From Strigamia acuminata (taxonomy: Eukaryota; Arthropoda; Chilopoda; Geophilomorpha; Linotaeniidae): a stretch of 64,000 nt of DNA. The stretch is taken from the NCBI GenBank assembly GCA_949358305.1, contig OX442320.1, positions 1,738,501-1,802,500 of the forward strand, read 5' to 3'. A model generated the notes under the pieces. It was given only the letters and a program-made list of their open reading frames with translations. It was not told where the DNA came from and did not search any database. Shown here one piece after another: positions 11,191 through 21,115 of the stretch (positions within the stretch are counted from its first letter, which is position 1; every line of letters starts with the position of its first letter). A program made the translations under genes and the position numbers.

Positions 11191-11715
11191 TGAACGTTTG
11201 GAGCAGAGGAAAGCAGCGCAAATTCGACGTGTGTCGAGTGTGGAAGCGTATTTCTGGGGGCGTCGTGTCTCTGACACGAACGTAAATGCGACGTGACCGC
11301 GAATTCGCCTAACGACGTGCGCGCGGTGTAAGACCGCTTATAAGCGCTTGACAACAACACTTAATGTGTTCTAATGACAAAGACAACTGTCTAAAACAAC
11401 AATACATTTAATAAAGGAATGAAATCTTACAAATTGGCTCCTTTTCAGAGTTAGAAAACAGGTTATGCACACACCCGTGTGCGTGGCCATCTTGGATGGG
11501 AAAAACCTAATCAACGACACCTTGTGTCGGAATTATGCATTACATAAATATAAAACTAGGGAATGCATGATGCTTCATGCTTAAATACATAAAGCAAACA
11601 TAATACCAGAGTAAACAAACATGTGAATTAATACATCGAGATAATTAAACTAAACAATCAAAATGTGATTCTATATCACATCGACATAAAACATTTGGGT
11701 TTCTAAAAACCAACA
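11191..11715 (-). repeat. Copia-1 3' LTR
   Basis: A 525-bp LTR reading TGTTGGTTTT...CAAACGTTCA on the minus strand. It matches 17996-18520 by eye. It contains the sequence CTTATAAGCG at about 11337-11346, a possible TATA element. Confidence 0.93.
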
Positions 11716-11731
11716 ATTCCCCCTTTCGATG
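11716..11731 (-). other. Copia-1 polypurine tract
   Basis: The minus-strand sequence ATCGAAAGGGGGAAT lies immediately before the 3' LTR. It is the expected plus-strand cDNA primer. Confidence 0.8.
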
Positions 11732-11931
11732 GAAATAGAATCGGGGAAATAATGGACAGATACTGGAATTACAGTGTATAAGAGATAAAACAGAAATAAT
11801 AAAATCGAATCATCGAGCCGGGTACTATAATTGAAGAACGCTACATAAGCCCGAATATTCCCACTGGAACTCGATGATCCTCACAATTGGGAATAAGAAA
11901 TAAAGAAAGTCACAATAAAGTCACGGTGAAA

Positions 11932-14900
11932 TCAGTGCCGGAAGATCTTGTCGATTAAGGACTTCAAACGTTCGGAACCAAGCCATTTGGTGAAAATGTC
12001 CGCAATGTTCTGTTCACCGGATACTTTATGAAGGTCGAAACATCCCGCCTTATACCACTCTCGCAGCCAATGATATTTGACGCGGATATGCTTGGTCTTG
12101 GAATTTTCCACGTCATTTTCAGTAAACTGGATAGCTGAGAGAGCGTCGGAATAGATCATTGGTCGGGATTGTCTGTTGAGAACTGGAAATTCGGAGTAAA
12201 TGTGGTCGAGCCAGAAGGATTCTTTAACACATTCCACTAGAGAAAGAAATTCCGCCTCCATAGTAGAACATGCGACCGTTGACTGTTTTCGGCACGACCA
12301 GCCAATAGGCACATTTCCGATAAAGTTGATATAGCCACCGAAACTCAAAGACGTTGCTTGATCGCTTGCCCACGACGCATCCGTAAAAGCCCACAGTTGA
12401 CTTGAATTACAGTTGGAAAGTTCGATTCGATAGTCGACGGTGTTAGCCACGTACTGGAGAACTTGTGTGAGGGCTCGGATGTGCGTTTTGTCGTAACATG
12501 TATTGAACTGGCTCAGCGAAATAACCGAAAATAAGATATCGGGGCGTGTTCTCGACGCGAGGAATAGAAGCGAACCGATTAGGGATCGGTAAGGAAAATC
12601 CGGTAGATTCTCGGTTGACCCCTTCACGAGTGTCGTCCCAGGTGTGACGGGAACTTTTACTAGACGGTTGATGGAAACTTCGAACTTCTTAACGAGCTTT
12701 GTGATGTAGCCACGTTGTGTGATGAAAGTCCGTCCGGCGTCGCGAATAAACTCGACTCCCAATAATTTCGTGATGGGACCAAGATTAACGATGTCGAATT
12801 TGGACGAAATAAGTCGGATAATCCGGGTCAACACGGTGTCGGAAGCGTAAAAGAGAACGATGTCGTCCACGTAAACTAACATGACGGCACAATTGCCGTA
12901 AATGTACACACAATTGCACGCGGGCATCTTCCGAAAGCCGAGGGCTCGAAGCGTTCCATCCAACTTTTCGTACCACTCCCTCCCTGATTGGTGAAGTCCG
13001 TAGAGGGATTTAACAAGCAGCCAGACGTTTCCAGGATTCGAACAAGTTGCACCTGCGGGGATGCGCATGTACACCTTGTGCTTCAGGTCCCCATACAGGT
13101 ATGCACTTTTGACGTCGAGGTGAGCATCCTTCCATCCTCTGAGGACGACCAGAAGACAGAAGAATAGCCGGATTAAAACAAAGTTCACGACTGGGCTAAA
13201 GACTTCGTCGTAATCTACCCCGATGGTTTGGCGGAAGCCTTGCGCGACAAGCCGGGCACGATAACGAGTTATTTCGCCGCTTAGATCCGTTTTCAGCTTG
13301 AAGATCCATTTACAGCCTAAGACTGTAGTATTGGGCGGCCTCGGAACTTCTTGATAAATCTGCCTCTCTTTGAAAATGTCCAATTCTTCATTAACGGCTT
13401 CGCGCCATTTCGGGGCATCTGGGAATGTCGGTATATCAGAATAGGATGATGGCTCCGTACGGCAAAGATGAGCTGCATGACGGGCTGGAGGAATCAGCGG
13501 TAACGAATGTTCCATAACGCCAAAGAAGAATAATTCAGGATCATAAGGGAGATCGTTCACGGTACAGTATGCCTGAATTTCGTTACGTGATCGAAGTCGC
13601 AGGCCAGGTTGCGGAAAATAATAGACATCCGCATCAATCGATCCTGGTCGTTGATCTTTCCTTAAGTGTTCTTCGCGAACCCATCTCCTGAAGACTGTGT
13701 CTCCACCCACATAACGCCACATAAAAGATGTCTTGTTTCCATGAGCCGGAACGGACGTCGAACCAGTTGGTAAAGGTGACATTGCTCCCTGGCCAAGTAT
13801 GGGCATCGTGTGCTGAAGAATGTCCCCACCGTGTCTTCGACGTAATGTAATGAAGCGGTTCGGTGAGCCAGGTGGTGAAAGGTCAGGAGAACTGGCAGGA
13901 ACAGAGGAAATATTTGGGGAGTCAAATTGTTGTGATACGGCTGCGAACGATTGAATAGCATCATCATCGAGTTGATCGATGTCCTCGTCAGTGTCCTGTT
14001 CTTCTTGATAAAGGGTTGGGTACGATGCTGAATGTCTCAATGTTGCAGAACCCGGTAATGCTAGTGCACACGCTTCTAGTAATTGACGTTCGGGAGTCCC
14101 AAGTGGCGAAAGATGTACTAGTGGGATAGAAATTGATCTAGAAACATTTCCATCTCCATTCTCATCATCATCATCATCGTCGTTATTATCATCGTCCGAT
14201 GCATTCGATGAGTCTTCATCAGAATCATTCTTGGGCCAGTCCAGATATTGGACACTGTCGTCAAAAGTGACTCGAGGTTGTTGACCAACGTCGGGTTCCT
14301 CGTAAATGGGATAGCGATTGCCGTTTTGGTTCCGCAGTGTCTTTTTGTAAGACTGATGCTCATCAATGCGTACGTGAATTGATTCTGTTACGCTATTGTC
14401 CACAGGATTCCATACGCGGTAACCACGTGTACCGGTGGCGTAACCCACGAGAAATCCCTCCCAGGCTCTTGGGTCGAGTTTCCTGCGTCCCGGTGCAGTG
14501 AAGTGCACCCAGCACTTAGATCCAATTTTTCTCAGATGACGCAAGGAAAGGGCACGCTGTCGCCAAAGAATATATGGCACCTGATTATTCAGACGGGAAT
14601 GTGGACTTCGATTTTTGATATAGGCAAAGTTGACAGCGATCTCTGCCCATAGAGCGGCTGGAAGTTTTGTCTCTTCTTGTACAGCTCTAATGTGGTCAGC
14701 CATTGTCCGGTTGATTCTCTCAGCTGTGCCGTTCATCTGGGGGCTCGAAGGATTTGTTCGCTGACCCTGGATCCCTTTGTCCTTTAAATACTGTTGAAAT
14801 TCATTCGATAAGAATTCGCCGCCTCTATCAGTGCGTATGGCTTTGACACGTGTGTTGGCGACACGCTCAACTCTGGCGACGATTTCTTTGAAGCACGAGA

Positions 14901-16953
14901 AGACTTGAGATTTTTGTGCTAAGGGGGTGATCCAGGTATATCTGGTTGCATCGTCAATGACGGTGAGAACAAAACGAGCGCCACCAAATGAAGGAACCGG
15001 ATACGGCCCCCAGACATCCATGTGTAAGAGGTCAAGGGGCTTGCTGGTGGAAGGATGAGGATCCGGCTTATGGGAAGCCCTGGTGGACTTCGCAATACGG
15101 CAGTCATTGCACGCTAATTCCTGCGACACTTCCGCCGGTTCAAGTCCGTAAACATGGTCATTATTGGCTAATAACCGCATCGCGTTAGTATGGAGATGTC
15201 CAAGGCGACTATGCCATAAACCGGTTGCATCCTTGACAGAAGCGGGATTGGCATGGACTTTCTTTGGTAATTGGGTAGGGTTAGCAACAATCTTCTTTTG
15301 TGATTGAGAAGAGTTGCTAGGGGATTGGACAACAGGAGGAGGTGTAATAGGCAAAGGACTACTTGGGATGTATTGGATGACATCAGCATAGGATGGGGTT
15401 GGAGAGTTATTGAGGACAGGCAAGGATTGTGGGACTGGATTGGTGGCAACCGGAATTGACGTCGGAGCCTCCGTCGCAGGTAATGGCGGCATTTGAATCC
15501 TAAAATCCGTAATGTACTGTTGCTGTGACTTCTGTTTCTTCGGCTTCGGAATCTTCACGAAGTCCTCTTCCGTCGTAACGAATGTCTGTACGGGTGATTG
15601 TTGAACAATCGGTGAAGTCGTAACGGCAACGGTCGGATTAATACACAACCCATCCACATAGTAGAGTCCTCCCTTTTCCTTTGCTCGTAAAATAGCATTC
15701 GTAATATCCGTTTGATAGACGTTGATTTCTCCATTAAAAATATGGATGTGATGTCGAGTCTTATCAATTCTCGATACTGAGATAAGGTTGGCCTCAAAAT
15801 TGGGCGCATAGAGTACATTAGTCAATGTCACGTCACAATGAACACCGTCCATGCGTGTTTGTAATGGAATAGTTCCTTTACCGGTCACTTGTGATTTTCC
15901 TTGACCAAGTTCTATATCAAATGGGACGATGTTTGTAAATTCGGAAAACCACGATCGCACATGGGAAACATGGTCTGTGGCGCCGCAATCAACTATCCAT
16001 TCGTTGGATTGCATCAGGTGAGCCACTGGACGTTCAACCATTTGCGGTGCACTGGCGAAAAATACAGCTCTGCGGACTGGGTGAGAACTTCCTCTCGGGC
16101 GATTGTCCTCGGGTTGTTGGGCCGAGTTCTTGCCACGTTTCTTGCTTTTGCTGCGAGAACGTTGAAACGAAGCTGCCGGGGGCTGATTTCGATCATCACG
16201 TTTAGGATATGGGCACTTGTTAGCGTAGTGGCCCATCTCTTGACAGTTGAAACATCTGACTTGCGATAACGGACGACGTGGACGTGACCCTTGACGAGAT
16301 TGCTGTTGACTCTGGGCAGATGCGTGAGCCGATGATGAAACATTATGTAGACCCACTGATTTAAGGCGAAGGTATTCGGAAACTAACTGTTCGGACACTT
16401 TCGTCGGCGTAAAGTTGGCTTCAGGCCAGTTATAGATGGCAAACGTGGCCTGAGCATATTCTGGAGGTAGACGATGTAAGTACTGGTAAGCATGATGCTT
16501 GTCCGAAACTTCCTCCTTCATATCCCGGAGTTGGCGTACGTGGAGATCGACACGACTGACGAAATCTACCATGTCTTCGTTCGGTTGAAGATGTAGGCCT
16601 AAGAATTGCCATCTCATGGCTGCTTGACGAGCCAGGGAACTAGGAGCGAAAATCTTGGTGAGGATGTCCCACGCCTGTTTCGGAGTATTAGCATTGTCCA
16701 ATGTCGAGCGTTTTGCCTCACTCACATGGCAATATATGTGCCCTAAAGCCTTATCCTTCTTCATCATGTACTTTTCCGTCTCTTTCGGGGTTAATGTCAA
16801 CAAATACTCGGCTTCTTTTTCTTCCGTTACATGCCTCCAAAGCCCTTCGGACTTTAGAAGCATGCACATCGCACGACGCCATGATTCATAATTGTTTATG
16901 CCCAACATCGGGCATTTTCCAACCGTTGGCTCCACGTAAGGTGATTTCTGCAT
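11932..16953 (-). CDS. gag-pol: Copia-1 Gag-Pol polyprotein
   Basis: A single frame of 1673 residues. I chose the ATG at 16953 (MQKSPYVEP) over an upstream in-frame ATG at 16998 because copia-2 also starts at MQK. Domains in copia order: capsid (YESWRRAMCMLLKSEGLW); CCHC knuckle CFNCQEMGHYANKC near residue 234; protease VDCGATDH near 321, with Cys in place of the usual Ser/Thr of D-S/T-G; GAG-pre-integrase (LWHSRLGHLHTN); integrase (MDVWGPYP, RTDRGGEFL, MNGTAERIN); an acidic linker of Asp runs at about 14150-14230; RT (RARLVAQGFRQ, YVDD at 1361-1364); and RNase H (TDASWASD, STMEAEF, ADIFTKWL). No stop or frameshift is seen. Integrase before RT makes this copia, not gypsy. Confidence 0.95.
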   Translation of the reverse strand: MQKSPYVEPTVGKCPMLGINNYESWRRAMCMLLKSEGLWRHVTEEKEAEYLLTLTPKETEKYMMKKDKALGHIYCHVSEAKRSTLDNANTPKQAWDILTKIFAPSSLARQAAMRWQFLGLHLQPNEDMVDFVSRVDLHVRQLRDMKEEVSDKHHAYQYLHRLPPEYAQATFAIYNWPEANFTPTKVSEQLVSEYLRLKSVGLHNVSSSAHASAQSQQQSRQGSRPRRPLSQVRCFNCQEMGHYANKCPYPKRDDRNQPPAASFQRSRSKSKKRGKNSAQQPEDNRPRGSSHPVRRAVFFASAPQMVERPVAHLMQSNEWIVDCGATDHVSHVRSWFSEFTNIVPFDIELGQGKSQVTGKGTIPLQTRMDGVHCDVTLTNVLYAPNFEANLISVSRIDKTRHHIHIFNGEINVYQTDITNAILRAKEKGGLYYVDGLCINPTVAVTTSPIVQQSPVQTFVTTEEDFVKIPKPKKQKSQQQYITDFRIQMPPLPATEAPTSIPVATNPVPQSLPVLNNSPTPSYADVIQYIPSSPLPITPPPVVQSPSNSSQSQKKIVANPTQLPKKVHANPASVKDATGLWHSRLGHLHTNAMRLLANNDHVYGLEPAEVSQELACNDCRIAKSTRASHKPDPHPSTSKPLDLLHMDVWGPYPVPSFGGARFVLTVIDDATRYTWITPLAQKSQVFSCFKEIVARVERVANTRVKAIRTDRGGEFLSNEFQQYLKDKGIQGQRTNPSSPQMNGTAERINRTMADHIRAVQEETKLPAALWAEIAVNFAYIKNRSPHSRLNNQVPYILWRQRALSLRHLRKIGSKCWVHFTAPGRRKLDPRAWEGFLVGYATGTRGYRVWNPVDNSVTESIHVRIDEHQSYKKTLRNQNGNRYPIYEEPDVGQQPRVTFDDSVQYLDWPKNDSDEDSSNASDDDNNDDDDDDENGDGNVSRSISIPLVHLSPLGTPERQLLEACALALPGSATLRHSASYPTLYQEEQDTDEDIDQLDDDAIQSFAAVSQQFDSPNISSVPASSPDLSPPGSPNRFITLRRRHGGDILQHTMPILGQGAMSPLPTGSTSVPAHGNKTSFMWRYVGGDTVFRRWVREEHLRKDQRPGSIDADVYYFPQPGLRLRSRNEIQAYCTVNDLPYDPELFFFGVMEHSLPLIPPARHAAHLCRTEPSSYSDIPTFPDAPKWREAVNEELDIFKERQIYQEVPRPPNTTVLGCKWIFKLKTDLSGEITRYRARLVAQGFRQTIGVDYDEVFSPVVNFVLIRLFFCLLVVLRGWKDAHLDVKSAYLYGDLKHKVYMRIPAGATCSNPGNVWLLVKSLYGLHQSGREWYEKLDGTLRALGFRKMPACNCVYIYGNCAVMLVYVDDIVLFYASDTVLTRIIRLISSKFDIVNLGPITKLLGVEFIRDAGRTFITQRGYITKLVKKFEVSINRLVKVPVTPGTTLVKGSTENLPDFPYRSLIGSLLFLASRTRPDILFSVISLSQFNTCYDKTHIRALTQVLQYVANTVDYRIELSNCNSSQLWAFTDASWASDQATSLSFGGYINFIGNVPIGWSCRKQSTVACSTMEAEFLSLVECVKESFWLDHIYSEFPVLNRQSRPMIYSDALSAIQFTENDVENSKTKHIRVKYHWLREWYKAGCFDLHKVSGEQNIADIFTKWLGSERLKSLIDKIFRH

Positions 16954-17975
16954 CTCGGCGCGGAAAATGGCGTGGAAAAAGAAGATTCCGCACACCACGC
17001 AAACACGAAAGCTTTGAGAGTGATATAGGCGTCGTCGGCGAATATTCGAAGCACTGCACTGTCACAAACACTAACTGAAGCACTGTCAAAGCGGAAACCG
17101 AGACGGGGATGCCAATGCTACAATTGGCACAAATAACCTCAGTTAAGTATCTCCCTAACGCCCTTTGCAAACCGCCTGGGGTCACGGAAACGTTAGGTGG
17201 CCCTGAGAAAGCCTTAACTGAGAATACACACTTCGCTTGCCCGACTGGACAAAAGGGCAAAGTGGATTCTAATTGACCCAACCAAAATATCCCACTTAAA
17301 TAACTAACAAAGGTAATTGCGACTGGAAGGAGAAATTGGTGAATCTGTTGCGGTTGCAACCTCGTGCAATAAGAAAACACGGCTCGATTTTTCTCGAAAA
17401 AATCGGACAAAAAGCGCAATTTGGATTCGAAAATCCAAATTCGTCTCATTAAATGAGGCTCTTCACAAAAATGCGTTGAAAATAAACAAATCGTCGATAC
17501 TATATACACGCCGGGGTGTATATAGCGAGAAAACGTCTCGTTTCCGTCGAAAGATCGTCGAAAAATCGTCGAAAAATAAAATCGACGCGAAAATCTGAAA
17601 ATATAAAGAAAATTCGCCTCGAAAACCGCGAGACCGCGCGAATTCGGACGAAATTAGACGTGGAATCGTATGGTGGACAACCCTGGCTGTCTCCAGACGT
17701 CGGTGACACGTCGTCAATTCGAAAAATCGACGAAAAACTGAAAAAAGAAGAAAATTCGCCTAAAAATTCGCGAGACCGCGCAATTTTTGGCGAAATTAAA
17801 CGTAGAATCGTGTGGTGGACAACACTGGTCGTGTCCAAACGTCGGCGATACGTCAATGGTGCAAAAATAGGCCCGAGCGTCGATGAAATCTGTAAAAACA
17901 CAAATCGTCGCGAAAATTCGCGAAATTCGCGAAATTTTTCGGCGATAAAAGGGAAAAATGTTATGCACAGTAGCC
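16954..17975 (-). other. Copia-1 leader with an internal imperfect repeat
   Basis: This is about 1 kb of untranslated leader between PBS and the polyprotein start. Two similar stretches (about 17600-17720 and 17745-17860) both carry an AAAATTCGCC...CGCGAGACCGCGC core followed by a GTGGACAAC-type segment. The copia-2 leader has comparable CGAATTTCGCG-rich repeats. Several short frames here are overlapping shadows without recognisable features. Confidence 0.6.
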
Positions 17976-17993
17976 AACCATCCTCTGCTACCA
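17976..17993 (-). other. Copia-1 primer-binding site, 3' end of tRNA-iMet
   Basis: The minus strand reads TGGTAGCAGAGGATGGTT, two bases inside the 5' LTR. It is complementary to the CCA end of initiator tRNA-Met as known from animals (...AACCATCCTCTGCTACCA). Confidence 0.85.
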
Positions 17994-17995
17994 AT

Positions 17996-18520
17996 TGAAC
18001 GTTTGGAGCAGAGGAAAGCAGCGCAAATTCGACGTGTGTCGAGTGTGGAAGCGTATTTCTGGGGGCGTCGTGTCTCTGACACGAACGTAAATGCGACGTG
18101 ACCGCGAATTCGCCTAACGACGTGCGCGCGGTGTAAGACCGCTTATAAGCGCTTGACAACAACACTTAATGTGTTCTAATGACAAAGACAACTGTCTAAA
18201 ACAACAATACATTTAATAAAGGAATGAAATCTTACAAATTGGCTCCTTTTCAGAGTTAGAAAACAGGTTATGCACACACCCGTGTGCGTGGCCATCTTGG
18301 ATGGGAAAAACCTAATCAACGACACCTTGTGTCGGAATTATGCATTACATAAATATAAAACTAGGGAATGCATGATGCTTCATGCTTAAATACATAAAGC
18401 AAACATAATACCAGAGTAAACAAACATGTGAATTAATACATCGAGATAATTAAACTAAACAATCAAAATGTGATTCTATATCACATCGACATAAAACATT
18501 TGGGTTTCTAAAAACCAACA
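17996..18520 (-). repeat. Copia-1 5' LTR
   Basis: A 525-bp LTR, the same sequence as 11191-11715. It is flanked on the right by the target duplication GTTTC (18521-18525). Short frames running out of the gag fragment into this LTR are read-through artefacts. Confidence 0.93.
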
Positions 18521-19145
18521 GTTTCCACTCGGTCCAAGTCCATGTTGGATTCTTTTGTAATAACTCCACAAACCATGCCAGTCCATCAGTTTTTAACGCT
18601 AATGGTAAATGCTTAACTCTTTCATCATCCGTGCTTATTGTGGCTTCGTATGCCACTAGCCATTGGTCGATGTTTCCTTTTATTGTATCATAACAAATGA
18701 CATCCCGCTTCTGTACCATTACACTCCTAAAAAGGTCAGTTAGAACTGCTATTGGGTCCGCCATCTTGGATTTCGCTCCTTTTGATGTGGATCCCTGAGT
18801 ATTAGTATTTACTAAAGGTGTTTGTATCTTTATTGGTGTTAATAATTCAAAAACTGATTGTAACAATTTTGGCTTTATTAATTTCAAAGGTGAAGAAGAA
18901 TCAAGTTCCTGTTGGGATAATGAGTCTTGAAAATGCTCTTCTTGGTTTATCTCAACAACTGGTTCCTCTTGTTTTATTTCAACAACTTGTTCTTCCTCTA
19001 TAACTTCAGGTTTAGTGTGTTTTATTTTTCCACTCCCTCTTTTAGTTGTGATATTACGGTTATCCACTGTCCTTTGTAGTTCTTGGTTTTGTAAATCTAG
19101 CAGACAATCCGTTTGTGTTTGTGTAAGCTTTACTGATTCCTCCAC
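18521..19145 (-). pseudogene. gag: Gypsy A1 gag, 5' part, cut by copia-1
   Basis: This carries the ATG at 19145 and about 208 codons of the A-family Gag. The N-terminus is glutamine- and glutamate-rich (QTQTDCLLDLQNQELQRT, then EEEQVVEIKQEEPVVEI). The first part of the capsid (IDQWLVAYEATI, LALKTDGLAWFVELL) ends at the TWTEW site where copia-1 entered. Its continuation is at 10428-11190. It is inferred to be non-functional in this copy because the two parts are 7.3 kb apart. Confidence 0.88.
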
Positions 19146-19760
19146 TGTTAAGCCTTGAACTGCACTATAATTTTTATTTTTACTACTCTATAATGCACTT
19201 CACACATTCACTAATAACCACAATTCGCCAACACACAATCCTGAAATAAATTTAATTTATTATCACCAAACACCAAATCAAATTCAAAATATTAACAACA
19301 ATGTCACTAATTTCCTGAAAATAGACAAATACTACTATTAGTCATCACTAGAATCAATACAATTTATTAACTTCCTAAAAAAAAAAAAAAAATTATACAT
19401 TTGTTAAAACTATAAATTATTATCAAAATTATTTCCCTCTAAATATCCAATATTCAACAATTTTAAACAACTTTAACAATTTAATCCAAAGTATTATCTA
19501 ATTCAATGCAATCTCATTAATTATTCACTAAGAAACTGCTTCCAAACTCTGAGTCACTCTATGATTCACTCTTATTTTCTCTAATATGCAAATTAATCTG
19601 CACTCTTTCTAAATTTTATAAGAATTTCTACTATTTTCACTGAGTTTTTACGGGGGTTTTTTAGCTCTAACTTCTCAATTTTAGCACAAAATTGGCTGAT
19701 TTTACTGTAAACTTTCACTTATTCACTACTTTTATCAACCAATTAGTGGGTCTCAAAAGA
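19146..19760 (-). other. Gypsy A1 leader
   Basis: AT-rich leader between PBS and gag. It is nearly the same as 24629-25236 in A2, with indels such as a longer A run near 19378-19391. No gene is seen in it. Confidence 0.75.
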
Positions 19761-19778
19761 AAACCGCAATCTCCACCA
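19761..19778 (-). other. Gypsy A1 primer-binding site
   Basis: The minus strand reads TGGTGGAGATTGCGGTTT, three bases inside the 5' LTR. The TGG start matches a tRNA CCA end. I cannot assign the tRNA with confidence. The same PBS is in A2. Confidence 0.6.
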
Positions 19779-19781
19779 CTT

Positions 19782-20251
19782 TGTTACGTGGCCAACTGGC
19801 CAATAATGACCACGTAACTTATAACTATTTTGATGAACATCATTTAATAACTAAGAGTGAAATGAACAGGAGTCAGAGTTTAGGTTGAAATATAAACTAT
19901 GTTCTTTTATTCTTTAATTACAAAACATAAACTTAATTGAAATCATAAAACTAAACCTAAAACTAAAGTAAACATTAAGACTGAAGACATGAATAACACC
20001 TTCTTTCTTATTTGCAAACTAATCATGCCATATACTGGCTGAAACATTAATCATTAGAAGTCCTGGGAAGACTGAGGTCCAAGAGTCAAAGTGCCTCTTT
20101 TATACCCAAGTCACCCCCCTGAGTTAGTTCTAATTGACTCGCCCGTGATGTCACCATCACGTACGCAGTCTAGTGATAGATTTTGACAACTCTAATAACA
20201 TTTGTGCTGGTTTGAGACGGTCGGCAGACGACGCGACTCAACCGCATGACA
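19782..20251 (-). repeat. Gypsy A1 5' LTR
   Basis: A 470-bp LTR matching 5260-5729 by eye. The TATA box TATAAAAG is the complement of 20097-20104. It is followed on the right by ATAC (20252-20255), the second target copy. Confidence 0.92.
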
Positions 20252-20255
20252 ATAC

Positions 20256-21095
20256 TTTTTCAAAATTTTTTTTAAAAATATCACCGCATTTATTAATAAA
20301 TGAATGATCACCCTTATGGAATTTTTTAAAGTTTTAACACTCGTAATTTCAAAAGACGCGCCGATTCGTTTGAATCGACGGCTTTTCTGCACAACACGGG
20401 TTGCTAGGCAACACAACAGCAAGAATTCTTCTTCGCTAAAATTCGAATGGTATTCCATTCGTAAAATTCGATTTCAATGGCTTGAGATCACGATTTTTAA
20501 CCAACATTTTAATGTAGATCAAGTCTGTAAAATAAGGTAAACTCGCTTTGAAATAAAATATAAATTTTAATTCCTTCGAAAATCGTCAATTTTCTTTCCA
20601 ATTTATTTAGGCAAATAAATTTAGGTTCAACTTGAAGTCTCAAGCAGAATACATATAAAAGAATATTCTAAAATTAAAATAACTGTTAAATTGATAGAAT
20701 TCTTTAAGAATTCCATCAAAAAATTAACTTTTCAAAATTAGGCCCGACCGCGTGGTTTTGTCAGATTGTCAATGACAAAAAGACGTTACCCGGGCGGAAC
20801 CAACTTCAACAAGTTCGGGCAAGATTTCCATTTTCGGGGTTGGGCCTTTAGGCCTGACCACGCGGTAGAAATTATTAGTTTTGTTAAAACACATAATTTC
20901 CACGACGGAAAATCGGAATAAAGTGAATTACACTTGTTTTCTTGCGAGAAGTTCTAAAACAGAATAAAATCTATTAAACACTTATAAATCTCAAACGAAA
21001 TTTATTTTACACACAAAAATCACCATAAACGTTACATTACTCGAATTCACCATAGACATGCAAAACTTCAAATTTTATTTAAAATTTGGCAGCCT
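20256..21095 (-). other. Gypsy B1 leader, LTR-proximal part
   Basis: Leader of B1 between the A1 insertion and the PBS. The right part (about 20740-21095) is shared, in the opposite orientation, with 52859-53170 next to the B2 LTR. It includes CCGCGTGGT and ACCACGCGG arms that could pair. No gene is seen; short frames here are not supported. Confidence 0.65.
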
Positions 21096-21113
21096 ATCTC
21101 GGTAGAACCTCCA
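21096..21113 (-). other. Gypsy B1 primer-binding site, tRNA-Gln type
   Basis: The minus strand reads TGGAGGTTCTACCGAGAT. It is complementary to a tRNA 3' end ATCTCGGTAGAACCTCCA, which resembles animal tRNA-Gln (from memory one mismatch). It lies two bases inside the LTR and recurs at 52841-52858. Confidence 0.75.
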
Positions 21114-21115
21114 CT

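Larger units (their letters stand above)
11191..18520 (-). mobile_element. Copia-1: complete Ty1/copia LTR retrotransposon
   Basis: Two 525-bp LTRs (11191-11715 and 17996-18520) that look identical by eye bound the element. The target GTTTC is duplicated at 11186-11190 and 18521-18525 in the A1 gag gene. On the minus strand the order is 5' LTR, PBS (17976-17993), a leader of about 1 kb, one long polyprotein frame (16953-11932), PPT (11716-11731) and 3' LTR. Every expected part is present and the frame is unbroken, so this copy looks young and potentially competent. It is related to copia-2 at 57399. Confidence 0.95.
5260..20251 (-). mobile_element. Gypsy A1: complete Ty3/gypsy element interrupted by copia-1
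   Basis: The element is bounded by two 470-bp LTRs (5260-5729 and 19782-20251) that look identical by eye, with TG...CA ends. The 4-bp duplication ATAC lies at 5256-5259 and 20252-20255. Minus-strand order: 5' LTR, PBS (19761-19778), leader (19146-19760), gag 5' part (18521-19145), copia-1, gag 3' part (10428-11190), pol (6520-10320), 3' region, PPT (about 5730-5742), 3' LTR. Identical LTRs suggest recent insertion. The copia-1 insertion inactivates gag in this copy. A second, truncated copy (A2, 23532-25727) shows the uninterrupted gag sequence at this site. Confidence 0.92.

Noticed and set aside
17500-18165. 221-codon minus-strand frame
   Set aside because: Runs from the copia-1 LTR through PBS and leader; the first part is repeated in the other LTR and is not coding.
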